From positions 1 to 64,000 of IMG/VR virus record IMGVR_UViG_3300021961_000033: a stretch of DNA of 64,000 nt. The stretch is one strand, 5' to 3'. Below are positions 32,812-41,176 of this stretch, in pieces. How positions within the stretch are numbered: the first letter of the stretch is position 1; every line of letters begins with the position of its first letter. Made by a program: the position numbers and the translations under genes. The notes under the pieces were generated by a model, which worked only from the letters and a program-made list of their open reading frames with translations, was not told the DNA's origin and did not search any database. The stretch comes from a virus.

Positions 32812-33678
32812 TTATGTCTTTTTAATTTTAACTGATGCCATAAAGTCCTTGAGCCACTGTGGTGCATTTTCATCACCACCTTGATCGACCCATTTTCTAT
32901 TTTCTTCTTCTCGTTTAACCATTATTGGTCTTACAACATTAAAGTCGTCACTTATTGTATATCCTAAACGTCTAAAATCTTCTACAAAATATTCGTGTAT
33001 AGCATCTTTAAGTTTTAAATTTGCTTTTCTACTGTACTGTTTAACTTTACTTCCGCCATAGGCTGTGCCCAGGTATTCAAAAATTTTCTGACTTTCTATT
33101 TTGAAACACTTAACATTTGCCTGAGGTATACCAGCAATCCAATCAACTTGTCGTTCAAACGCCCAGGTAAAATGATTTGGCTCTGGTTCTGCTCTGTACC
33201 AGGTATTATAAAAGTCTCGTCGCTTTCCCAAATTTTTTAAAAAATTAACAAATCCTGTTATTTCTAAGGATTCCAAAGCATCAAGTCTATCTGATAAAAA
33301 CTGTCTTTCCCCTTCATTAAGTTCTACTTTTCCTTGTTCAGCATGTACGAGTTTACGTCTGTCTATATCCTTAAGGAAATTATAGGCACTCATAAATCTT
33401 CCAATAGGATTTCTTACACTTACCAAAAAGTTATTTGTTTCTAAATCTATAAGTTTGCCTATTTCTGCTGATTTACTATGGTTACCAGTTTCTATTGTTT
33501 CCAGTGGTATTTTTGTTTCAAGATGTTTTAAAATTAATACATCTCTAACACTAGTACCTCCACATTTAGGAATATGTATAAAGTATTCTTTGCTTTCAGG
33601 AAGATACAAAACCTGAGTTTTTACTTTCATTAGCGCAGGGTTAGATTTTATTATTTCGTTTACTTGTGGGTGTGCCAT
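32812..33678 (-). CDS. Sulfotransferase (family 2 type)
   Basis: 288 aa from ATG 33678 (TAATG junction with the upstream gene), rather than the longer frame. YFIHIPKCGGTSVRDVL (32-48) is the 5'-phosphosulfate loop, FLVSVRNPIGRFMSAYNF (84-101) the 3'-phosphate site; both bind PAPS. It moves sulfate to a carbohydrate in this family (PF03567). Rare but known type in phage. Its glycosyltransferase neighbours suggest a sulfated glycan. Confidence 0.85.
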   Translation of the reverse strand: MAHPQVNEIIKSNPALMKVKTQVLYLPESKEYFIHIPKCGGTSVRDVLILKHLETKIPLETIETGNHSKSAEIGKLIDLETNNFLVSVRNPIGRFMSAYNFLKDIDRRKLVHAEQGKVELNEGERQFLSDRLDALESLEITGFVNFLKNLGKRRDFYNTWYRAEPEPNHFTWAFERQVDWIAGIPQANVKCFKIESQKIFEYLGTAYGGSKVKQYSRKANLKLKDAIHEYFVEDFRRLGYTISDDFNVVRPIMVKREEENRKWVDQGGDENAPQWLKDFMASVKIKKT

Positions 33679-34595
33679 TAGTCTACTGGCTCCTGATGCT
33701 CGAGTATATGCTGCCACATTTTACCTGACACTATTTCCTTATGTTTATATTGGCAATTGGCTAGCCAATGTAACAGTTTTGCTCTGTTAGGCTCATTGTC
33801 GAATATTTCACTGTCTGTACCTTTATACAAATCTTCTAAGTTAAAACTTATCGGATAAACACTGCAATGTTTGTTTGTTATAACTGGAATACCAAGCATA
33901 GTTGCCTGTAATGCCACACTACTATTATAAGCAATTACTATATTACTCCTAGCCAGATCATATTCTAGTGGTACTTGACTTTCATCTTTGTGTTTTTCTA
34001 ATCTTAATAGATTGCCTGCTTTATCTACAATAGGCTCATTAGGCTTAACTCTTACTTTAATATTTTGATGTTGCTCTGGTGGTAAAATTTCTTTAAGTTT
34101 ATCTACTATTTTTGTAGCCCAGTCGCCAGTGTTAAAATACCATTGCACTGCATGAGTTGGCGGTAAAACTAGGATATTATCGCCTCTCTGTTCTCTTGTT
34201 CGCCATGGATGCACTGGATTGGTTTCTGCAAAAAAGATTTTCCAGCGATCTTTGCTTATGTCTACCTCGGGCAAATAATTCATAGTATGTCTATTTTTAC
34301 TTACTCTTAGCCAACACTTGCCATCGTATCCTGGATTAAAATAACTATGGTCTACATAGTATCTGTCTATGCCTAATGATGCTGCTCTTTGCATTGCAAG
34401 TCCAGTGCCTCTTAGTATTCCTAATACAGCAATAGCATCTGTTGCTCTGGGTATACCTTTGCGTAAAAATTCTTCAATACCGTGATATTCAGCAATCCAA
34501 TTAGTGCCAGAATAATTTACGCCAGCAAAAAAGTCGCTCATTATTTGACTTGTTTTTGGTCTTCCTGTTCCATAAACTACTATTTTTCTTTGCAT
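33678..34595 (-). CDS. Capsule-type GT-B glycosyltransferase-like protein
   Basis: 305 aa. VYGTGRPKTSQIM start, ILVLPPTHAVQWYFNTG, IKVRVKPNEP and SNIVIAYNSSVALQATMLGIPVI (about 215-237) followed by CSVYPISF. This matches capsular-polysaccharide/GT-B-like proteins in which the SVALxxxxLGxPV loop binds donor. Paralogous to the genes at 34580 and 42080. Substrate unknown. Confidence 0.72.
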   Translation of the reverse strand: MQRKIVVYGTGRPKTSQIMSDFFAGVNYSGTNWIAEYHGIEEFLRKGIPRATDAIAVLGILRGTGLAMQRAASLGIDRYYVDHSYFNPGYDGKCWLRVSKNRHTMNYLPEVDISKDRWKIFFAETNPVHPWRTREQRGDNILVLPPTHAVQWYFNTGDWATKIVDKLKEILPPEQHQNIKVRVKPNEPIVDKAGNLLRLEKHKDESQVPLEYDLARSNIVIAYNSSVALQATMLGIPVITNKHCSVYPISFNLEDLYKGTDSEIFDNEPNRAKLLHWLANCQYKHKEIVSGKMWQHILEHQEPVD

Positions 34596-35365
34596 TCTAG
34601 AATCCCGTAGGCCAATCCTGATCTTATTTCTTGTTGAGTAAACTGACAGTAAGCAAGGTGATTAAACCATGATCTCGTGTTAGTCCGTTTAGGCTGTTCT
34701 ATATTACTTAGTAGTGTTTCAGATACTGGTGAAGCAAAACTTTTTACATCACAAAATACAGGCACACCTTCGCTTATTGCTTCTACTGCACACATACTAA
34801 CGCTGGTAACTACAGCCCAAGCATCCTGTATGTCTTCTTTAAAACTATTAATACCTGCAATTTGTGCTGCTACTGGGCCACTAGTTTTGCCTGCTCTAGG
34901 TTTGGGTCTTACTCTAATTGGTCTGTCAGTATACTTTTGTAATTCTGCTATTACACTGGCAGTCCATTCCTTTTCCCCCTGCCCAGTACAATAGCGTGTT
35001 ATGGTGTCACTACTTGGGCAAACAACTATCTCAGACCCACTGTTGCGCCAGGGTTTAACTTTTAAGTTCCATTGATTAAATCTATCATCGGGTCTATTTA
35101 CTATTTGTGTTTCGTGGATTGAGTTTTTACTAACACGCCAATAAAATACATCAGCACCAGGCCGCCAGCGTCCCCAGTAGGGCATATCCCAAAAGTACCA
35201 GTCAGCACCTTGTGCTTGTAAATAACCAATTTGTTTTTGGTTGTCGTTTATAAATCCCCAAAAGTGATGTCCATCACCAGCCCAGCCCACTGCTAGACTG
35301 TCCATTACCCAATTACACTTACTATTGAGACTTTGTTTGTTATAGTATAGAGATGGCAAAGTCAT
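34580..35365 (-). CDS. Capsule-type GT-B glycosyltransferase-like protein
   Basis: 261 aa. ADWYFWDMPYWGRWRPGADVF, EIVVCPSSDTITRYCTGQG, RPIRVRPKPR and VVTSVSMCAVEAISEGVPVFC (about 184-204): same layout as the genes at 33678 and 42080. Overlaps its neighbours by 16 and 26 nt. A sugar-transfer role is inferred from the conserved loop and context. Confidence 0.7.
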   Translation of the reverse strand: MTLPSLYYNKQSLNSKCNWVMDSLAVGWAGDGHHFWGFINDNQKQIGYLQAQGADWYFWDMPYWGRWRPGADVFYWRVSKNSIHETQIVNRPDDRFNQWNLKVKPWRNSGSEIVVCPSSDTITRYCTGQGEKEWTASVIAELQKYTDRPIRVRPKPRAGKTSGPVAAQIAGINSFKEDIQDAWAVVTSVSMCAVEAISEGVPVFCDVKSFASPVSETLLSNIEQPKRTNTRSWFNHLAYCQFTQQEIRSGLAYGILECKEK

Positions 35366-35936
35366 ACTCTTCTAGATGTTCTAGATCTGGCTTTTTTAAC
35401 CCATGCTTGTGTGCTATTGCTTTTTCCCATTCTCTGGGATAAAAAAATTCACTAGGAGAAAATGTAATTTTTAAAGTACGCTGTACTGGGCGTAAACTGC
35501 AAACATCAATAATACGCAAATCTGTAAAGTCAGGATTAACTAGTACATTGGTGCCAGTTCTGTCATCAAAATACCAATGAGTGTCAGCAATAAAGTCTTG
35601 ATGGGCGTTTATTACTCTTTTATAATAAGCAAGGATATTTTTTGGATCTTTAAAATAATCATTATACTCTTTTACCCGCAAGTCTTCATAAAAGTCGCAA
35701 CTACCTCTTATTATTACAGGCTGGAAATCTTCCAGATATTCTGTTAGTATCCATTCTCCACATTCGTATATAGGTATAATGTCATTTTGTTTTTGCGAAT
35801 AATCTAGTACTTGTTGAGGAAGTACTAGCCCGTCAACATTGTAAACTGCAAAGTAAGTTTTATCAGAGTCCTCAAGTATTTGGTAACGCCTGTCGCCTGG
35901 CTTATTCCAGTACTGGAGTTCCTTTATAACTTTCAT
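35340..35936 (-). CDS. Kinase-like-fold protein
   Basis: 198 aa. IYECGEWILTEYLEDF resembles the hinge of kinase-fold enzymes; HWYFDDRTGTNVLV resembles a catalytic loop with Asp and Asn, then LRIIDVCSL where the metal Asp sits. The ATP-binding N-lobe is short. Could phosphorylate a sugar or lipid precursor, as do LPS-core kinases; it may be inactive. Overlaps the gene before it by 4 nt. Confidence 0.6.
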   Translation of the reverse strand: MKVIKELQYWNKPGDRRYQILEDSDKTYFAVYNVDGLVLPQQVLDYSQKQNDIIPIYECGEWILTEYLEDFQPVIIRGSCDFYEDLRVKEYNDYFKDPKNILAYYKRVINAHQDFIADTHWYFDDRTGTNVLVNPDFTDLRIIDVCSLRPVQRTLKITFSPSEFFYPREWEKAIAHKHGLKKPDLEHLEEYDFAISIL

Positions 35937-36130
35937 ACCTTGGCCCTGATGTCCTCTATGCTAGATGCAATGGCATCATGCAGAGCATTGTATGTGTCAT
36001 GATCAATATCAAATCTTAAGTTTTTTAAATGAACATGTACCATTGCATTGCTGTTGTCCTCTACAGTAAGAGTTTCATAACCTGGATCTTGTTCAACGTC
36101 GCCTATAATTTTTTTAACAATATGTCCCAT
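35933..36130 (-). CDS. Small protein, tandem pair member
   Basis: 65 aa starting MGHIVKKIIGDVEQDPG, with VHVHLKNLRFDIDHDTYNAL. The strand HVHL and following helix match the partner at 36130 (IHIHFGQ..), so the two look like a duplication. Possibly metal-binding via the His pair. Overlaps both neighbours by 1-4 nt. Confidence 0.68.
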   Translation of the reverse strand: MGHIVKKIIGDVEQDPGYETLTVEDNSNAMVHVHLKNLRFDIDHDTYNALHDAIASSIEDIRAKV

Positions 36131-36345
36131 TATAGTCTTCCTGCTTTTAGGATTTTGTCTGCAAACTCTACATATTCAGAATATGTAAAATGTAATCTTA
36201 CTAGCCATTTTTTAGGACTGCGTTGGCCAAAATGAATGTGTATAGGAAATTCGTCCCCCACATTATCCTCTATATGAAACTGACTATTACCCGGAACAGG
36301 AAAATTACATTCCCCTCTACCCAAACTTTTAACTACTAGTCCCAT
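36130..36345 (-). CDS. Small protein, tandem pair member
   Basis: 71 aa starting MGLVVKSLGRGECNFP, with FPIHIHFGQRSPKKW and a C-terminal helix FTYSEYVEFADKIL. Similar plan to the 65-aa gene that follows. Unknown role; embedded in the glycan operon and overlapped by its neighbours. Confidence 0.68.
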   Translation of the reverse strand: MGLVVKSLGRGECNFPVPGNSQFHIEDNVGDEFPIHIHFGQRSPKKWLVRLHFTYSEYVEFADKILKAGRL

Positions 36346-36962
36346 TTTATATCACCATATTTTTCAGCAACAAGCAATTCATAAGTTTTATCAGCGTCTG
36401 GCAAAACTTCGCCTATAGTGTTTATTGCTGTTTGTTTATCTACTGTATTTAATAGTTCCTGAATTCGTGTCTTATGTTTTTCTTTCCAAGCACCCTGGTT
36501 GTCTAGTGCACCCCTGCATATTGTAAGAGCAATTTCGTCTTCTGGACTGATTAAATAGTAAAAGTTTTCCAGTCTGCGTCTGCTTAAAACATTATCATAA
36601 TAGCGTTTACTAACAGTCCAATTTGTAGTGTAATCTTCTAGAGGAGACTTAAAATATAAACTGTTGTAAAAATCCACTCTAAATGCCTGATGCTTGTTGG
36701 GTATCCTAGGATCTCGTGGTGCTGTAGTAAAATGTGGCCAGTATTGCATATCACACCATTCTGCATAACCATAATTTTGATGTGTGCCTGGCTTTAAGTA
36801 TTCCCTAGCAATCTTACAAAACTGTTCATACTGATCTGGTCTGACAGTTAAATCAACATCTGTATCAGGAAGGTCAGGCAGTCTTAAAAATCCTCTGAAT
36901 ATTACATAGTCAAAGTCTGCTACTGCTTGAATAAAATCTTTAAACTGTTGTTGATGTGTCAT
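36336..36962 (-). CDS. Nucleotidyltransferase-like protein
   Basis: 208 aa. FDYVIFRGFLRLPDLPDTDVDLTV (17-40 region) resembles the G...D.D start of minimal nucleotidyltransferase folds (two Asp in DTDVD). FRVDFYNSLYF may hold a third acidic residue. Donor and target unknown. Overlaps its neighbours by 4 and 10 nt. Confidence 0.62.
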   Translation of the reverse strand: MTHQQQFKDFIQAVADFDYVIFRGFLRLPDLPDTDVDLTVRPDQYEQFCKIAREYLKPGTHQNYGYAEWCDMQYWPHFTTAPRDPRIPNKHQAFRVDFYNSLYFKSPLEDYTTNWTVSKRYYDNVLSRRRLENFYYLISPEDEIALTICRGALDNQGAWKEKHKTRIQELLNTVDKQTAINTIGEVLPDADKTYELLVAEKYGDIKWD

Positions 36963-37564
36963 AACTCTCTTATTAGTTTAACTACGCTGTTGTTATTTAC
37001 AAATCTTTCTTCCATGTTTTTTTGTAAACATATCCACCATCCTACATGCCCAGGACATAAATCTATATCGTATGGATTCCGCATACGCTCCCTGCGATGC
37101 ATAATAACAAAGTCACTGGCAAATCTATCTTTTAGTCCTTGCTCTACACCTTGCCCGCTGCCATACCCGTAAAGTAGATCCTGCTCATATGCTGCTTGAA
37201 CATCTGCCTGCCAATCGTGCTCGTATAAAACTACATCAGGCCTTACACGAATAATCATGTCATATTCTTCAGGTACTTTGGCTAGACAATGCCAGTGATT
37301 ATACAATTGGTATACACGATCGTGTTGTGTTCTTCCACCATCAAACTTGCGGGAGAACCAAGTCTTGCTAGGATTTCCGTCTGGTAAAGACAGAATATAG
37401 GTATTAAATGCCCGTAAAAAACTTTCTAAATCGGGCAAATCAGGCTGTGGCGTTTCTGCCCAAGTGTGAGTAAACTGATCATAAGGCAAATATTTGCCTA
37501 TACTTTCCAGAACTAATTGTTCGCTGCCTCTATTTTCCCCACTTATGCAGACTGCTATTTTCAT
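36959..37564 (-). CDS. Glycan-biosynthesis-type protein (GT-A-like)
   Basis: 201 aa. Starts KIAVCISGENRGSEQL, with HTWAET, a basic middle, and YDMIIRVRPDVVLYEHDW (about 101-118), then FVIMHRRERM. This is the family found in polysaccharide clusters that begins KIAVCISGQ and keeps IRxRPD. A sugar-transfer role is likely but unproven. ATGA overlap with the following nucleotidyltransferase-like gene. Confidence 0.7.
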   Translation of the reverse strand: MKIAVCISGENRGSEQLVLESIGKYLPYDQFTHTWAETPQPDLPDLESFLRAFNTYILSLPDGNPSKTWFSRKFDGGRTQHDRVYQLYNHWHCLAKVPEEYDMIIRVRPDVVLYEHDWQADVQAAYEQDLLYGYGSGQGVEQGLKDRFASDFVIMHRRERMRNPYDIDLCPGHVGWWICLQKNMEERFVNNNSVVKLIREL

Positions 37565-37567
37565 TTT

Positions 37568-38371
37568 TTAATAAGCCGCACTAGTATGATTGCCCTGTCT
37601 AGTGTCTATGTTAGCATCACTATATTCTGATCTTAATTCAGCGACAACATCATTAACATATCGACCCTGCATAGGAATCTGGAAAGGTTGATCCTTAAGT
37701 TTCCTATATGCTGCTACTAAACTTATATTTTGTGCTCGGCTATCACGCTGATGTAGTTCATCATATGCTCGTTCCAAATCGCTTACAGGGGCTCTTGGTT
37801 TCTTTTGTTCAAAGTTTGCCCAGCCATCCATTGTGGTGGGCATTTCTATATAGCGTCCTGTGTTTTGTGCTAACCATAAAAACTGCCATTCATATCCATT
37901 AGCCGCTGCTATATCTCTAAATAAAGCAGGATGATAATTATAAAAGCCATGATTAATCCAAGGAGCAAAGGGCAGTACACATAACATTACTCCGCCAACC
38001 CTGCATAGATTGTGCATGTTTTCAAACACTGTACGCTGATCAAATATATGCTCTCCTGTACCATTATTGGTCACTAGATCAAATTGTTTAATGTAATTGT
38101 ATTTGTCCCGGAGAATAAAGTTTAAGTCCATGGCTACACTTCGCAACTCTGTGTTAATGTCTATAGCCAAATACTCTGGGAAGCCAATGTCTTCAAAGTA
38201 TTCCCAAACATAATTTACAGGCTTGCGTATAGGTTTACCTGCCCGCTCACTGCACTGTTGCACCCAACTCTCTGTGTAACGGAAACGTTGGTTACCCCAC
38301 TCTACTACAGTGCCTGATGTTGTTTTGCTTATCTCAGCACAGGCTAACTGCATAATATTGTTGAATGCCAT
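37568..38371 (-). CDS. Methyltransferase-like protein
   Basis: 267 aa. VVEWGNQ (22-28) in the position of the SAM loop, YLAIDINTEL with an acidic Asp, FDLVTNNGTGEHIFDQ, then LCRVGGVMLCVLPF (post-motif). Resembles class I methyltransferases, with a weakened glycine loop. C-terminal 60 residues are unassigned. TAATG junction with the fusion gene upstream. Confidence 0.68.
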   Translation of the reverse strand: MAFNNIMQLACAEISKTTSGTVVEWGNQRFRYTESWVQQCSERAGKPIRKPVNYVWEYFEDIGFPEYLAIDINTELRSVAMDLNFILRDKYNYIKQFDLVTNNGTGEHIFDQRTVFENMHNLCRVGGVMLCVLPFAPWINHGFYNYHPALFRDIAAANGYEWQFLWLAQNTGRYIEMPTTMDGWANFEQKKPRAPVSDLERAYDELHQRDSRAQNISLVAAYRKLKDQPFQIPMQGRYVNDVVAELRSEYSDANIDTRQGNHTSAAY

Positions 38372-39603
38372 TATACTTTCCTAAAGTGATAGTATTCTCG
38401 CTGTCCACTTGGACGAGCCTGTCCATGTGCTTCCTGTGTAAACTTTGTTTTAAATGCTGCTAGCATCTTGTTTGTGTGATCTATATTGTTTGGGCGGTTT
38501 TCAAGTTTTTGTGTCTCGTGTACAACAACACCACCAGGCGCTAACAAGTCGTAATAAGCATCAACTATCTCTTGTTCTGTTAATCCGCCAAAGTCACGCA
38601 ATTGAATACTCACTGCTAAACTTAATACAATATCATAGTAGTCAGTTGCTTTGAACTTCATATAGTCATTGAATGTGCCTGTGTACCATTTTACATTGGC
38701 TGGCTTTTTATCATCACGTAACTTTACAAAAGGTTCTACGCCTGTTGCTTTTGCTACATGTGGTGCCATAAGTTTGGTAATGAATCCATCATTGCATCCA
38801 ATATCAATCAATTGTGCATTTCCGTTCCATTGTTGTGCTAGTTCAACAAGTTTCATACGTTGGACTCTATCTTCTGCATCAGCAATGCCATAACGCTTTT
38901 GATATTTGTTCCATTCTTTGACTACTTTTTCTGGTGGTTGTGTAAACATTGTCATATTATCCCATATTTCTCTTGGATTACCTTTGCGTAACTCATCAAA
39001 CTTAGACTTGTCAGATAGTTTAGCCATTAGCTCACTTTCCCAACTTTGTCTTGGATCATCTAGACAAATGTGTAGTGCTTGTCTAAACTCATCCTTGTTG
39101 TAAAAACTGTATAGATATCCTAACCTATCACTTAATCTTTCGTGTGCTAGACTGTTTATTGGACACGACATCTCAAAGTCTATTAAACTTATTTCGCCAT
39201 CCTGTATACAAAAGTTACTTAGCGGAAACTTTGCGAAGTCTTTTGATTTACTTGCTGGATCCATTCCTGGATAGAAATACATTATGTTAGCATGTTCTAG
39301 TTCATTTGCAATACAATCAATTTGATCATGATACTTGGTTAAATTGTGTTCATGCCATGTGTGAAATAAACTTTCGCCAACTAATGTCATTGCTAAACTA
39401 TGATCAGTTTTGTCTGCACCTATCATGTTAGGAAAATGTAGTTTTCCTTGTAGTCTTTGCAAACAAGTTGTTTCTCGTAACCAACAATCATATATGCTAC
39501 CGCGGGCAGGCTTAACACTTTTTTTATTTCTAGTACTGTAACTTTTTACAACATGCTCTCCTGTCATAAAACACCAGCTAGCTTTGCCCATAGTATACTG
39601 CAT
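38371..39603 (-). CDS. Kinase-like/methyltransferase fusion
   Basis: 410 aa. Residues 1-170: kinase-like fold, with GKASWCFMTGEHVVKSYS, ETTCLQRLQG, MTLVGESLF and FCIQDGEISLIDFEMSC (acidic DFE-like site). Residues 240-410: class I SAM methyltransferase with LIDIGCNDGFITKLMAP (about 261-277), GVEPF, DIVLSLAVSIQLRD and LLAPGGVVVHETQ. A two-domain fusion fits phospho-plus-methyl capping of a growing glycan, as in O-antigen chain terminators; this is inference. Confidence 0.72.
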   Translation of the reverse strand: MQYTMGKASWCFMTGEHVVKSYSTRNKKSVKPARGSIYDCWLRETTCLQRLQGKLHFPNMIGADKTDHSLAMTLVGESLFHTWHEHNLTKYHDQIDCIANELEHANIMYFYPGMDPASKSKDFAKFPLSNFCIQDGEISLIDFEMSCPINSLAHERLSDRLGYLYSFYNKDEFRQALHICLDDPRQSWESELMAKLSDKSKFDELRKGNPREIWDNMTMFTQPPEKVVKEWNKYQKRYGIADAEDRVQRMKLVELAQQWNGNAQLIDIGCNDGFITKLMAPHVAKATGVEPFVKLRDDKKPANVKWYTGTFNDYMKFKATDYYDIVLSLAVSIQLRDFGGLTEQEIVDAYYDLLAPGGVVVHETQKLENRPNNIDHTNKMLAAFKTKFTQEAHGQARPSGQREYYHFRKV

Positions 39604-40376
39604 TAGTTTTTAATTTCTTTAACTTTCCACATACGACCTGTACCATTGAACTCGCCAATAATATTAATACTTCTACGAGTATGTTGTGGATTGATTCTTG
39701 GTGTAACACTATGTACACTGTTCTTTACATTAAGGAACATGCAAAAGGTATTGCGCTTATAGGGCACTTGCTTTACTGCATGATGTAAACTGTTGTCCAC
39801 TTGTCTGCCCAGTGTTTTGTTTACTTCAGTTATCTCACCTGTAACTTCATGTATAGTAAAATTACCGCCCACACTTTCGTCACCAGGCTTACGCATATAC
39901 AAGAGCCCAGCATAAATTTCTACTGGGTTGTCAACATGAGGTGTTCTGCTTGTGCCGGTCTCGTCTACTGGCTCATGTACTACAAACTGACAGTCTGTTA
40001 CAAAGTGGCCACTATTGTCTACATCCCTAACTGTCACAGGTTTAGCATATAGTTCTGTTAGCAGTTCAGGATATAGCCTTTCAAGGTGTGGCTCAAATAA
40101 ACTGATACATTCCCCAAAGTAATCAGCACTGGTATGATATTCAAAAAACTCTTGCCATATGGCTGGTATTTTGCCTTCTACTAGTGCTGGATTACTCTTG
40201 TATCTGTAAGTGATGCCACCATCATGTGCAGGTGTACTTGTAACTAGTTCTTCAGGAAAAGTTTCCTCAAGTTCTGCATAAATGTGATCAGGCAGCGCAT
40301 CCTCTACGCAAACATGCGGATAAGGATGAGCAAACACTGTCTTTACATTTTGCAGTACACTGAGAACACCGTTCAT
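39603..40376 (-). CDS. 2OG-Fe(II) oxygenase
   Basis: 257 aa. PHVDNP gives H147/D149, SVHSVTPR gives H222, and an Arg in QHTRRSINI (234/235) binds 2-oxoglutarate. Prolyl-hydroxylase-like double-stranded beta helix. Target unknown; in the glycan operon it could oxidise a sugar or a small molecule. Overlaps the next gene by 4 nt. Confidence 0.8.
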   Translation of the reverse strand: MNGVLSVLQNVKTVFAHPYPHVCVEDALPDHIYAELEETFPEELVTSTPAHDGGITYRYKSNPALVEGKIPAIWQEFFEYHTSADYFGECISLFEPHLERLYPELLTELYAKPVTVRDVDNSGHFVTDCQFVVHEPVDETGTSRTPHVDNPVEIYAGLLYMRKPGDESVGGNFTIHEVTGEITEVNKTLGRQVDNSLHHAVKQVPYKRNTFCMFLNVKNSVHSVTPRINPQHTRRSINIIGEFNGTGRMWKVKEIKN

Positions 40377-41176
40377 GCTGGCAATTTACCTGTGCAACAT
40401 AGACTTGCTGTAACATAGCCAACAAGGCCGGCTACAACTAAACTTGCTGTTTGTGGACTTACATACGCCCAGGGTGCTTCACTAATTGCTAGTCCTAAGA
40501 GTGTAGCAAGAGCGCCAATAAGTGCGTCCTTTTCTCCGCCTACACCTTCTCTTACATCCGGAATAGCCCAAAGTATTTCAACAAAGTAAGCACAAACTGC
40601 ATGACATTCTGTGGCAATTACTGCTTGATCAACTGCACCTGCTGCTGCTGCGGCTGCTGTTTCAGCACACAATGGAGCAAACATTGCTGTTGTTTCTTCT
40701 TCGGTCGCAGGGTTGTTTAGTGTAGCAGCAAATGCGCCTGAGATAGCTGCACTAACAGTAATAGTACAAATATTCTCCGCTAGGTATTCACCCATTGCTA
40801 CAAGATCTTTGCCTACAGCTTCAGCACCTGCTTCAAATGCTTTTCCTGCTGTAACACAACCTGCTGTAAATTCATCACAGCCAATTTGTGCACCTTGTGC
40901 TGCTTTGTTCCAACTGTCTACTGTGCTTTGCGTTGCTGGGCGAAGTACTTGACTGTTAATTGTGTTAATAGCATCTGTGGTTGCTTGGGCGGTTGCATTG
41001 TATGCATCAGTTGCTGTTTTTGCTACTGTGTTAGCGGCATCAACTGTACCATCTGCTACTGTATTTGCTACATCTGTTGCAGTTTTTCCCACAGTGTTTG
41101 TTACTGTTGATGTTCCTTTGGCAATATCATTGCCTACTTTTTGCCAACTTGACTTTTTGAACGGATTCCATCCCAT
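40373..41176 (-). CDS. Repeat-rich, Ala-rich protein with C-terminal hydrophobic part
   Basis: 267 aa. Residues 20-90 repeat a TVxxTAxDAANT-like 11-residue pattern (VAKTATDAYNATAQATTDAI), as in LEA or apolipoprotein-like amphipathic helices. Residues 135-265 are Ala/Val/Cys-rich with likely membrane segments (ITVSAAISGAFAATL, TASLVVAGLVGYVTASL). Starts MGWNPFKKSSW. It could insert into membrane or coat a surface. It overlaps both neighbours by 1-4 nt in the glycan operon. Function unknown. Confidence 0.7.
   Translation of the reverse strand: MGWNPFKKSSWQKVGNDIAKGTSTVTNTVGKTATDVANTVADGTVDAANTVAKTATDAYNATAQATTDAINTINSQVLRPATQSTVDSWNKAAQGAQIGCDEFTAGCVTAGKAFEAGAEAVGKDLVAMGEYLAENICTITVSAAISGAFAATLNNPATEEETTAMFAPLCAETAAAAAAGAVDQAVIATECHAVCAYFVEILWAIPDVREGVGGEKDALIGALATLLGLAISEAPWAYVSPQTASLVVAGLVGYVTASLCCTGKLPA

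Noticed and set aside
40886-41110. Cys-rich plus-strand frame of 74 aa
   Set aside because: It is antisense to the Ala/Thr repeat region of the gene at 40373; the Cys pattern results from the reversed repeat codons. No start signal.
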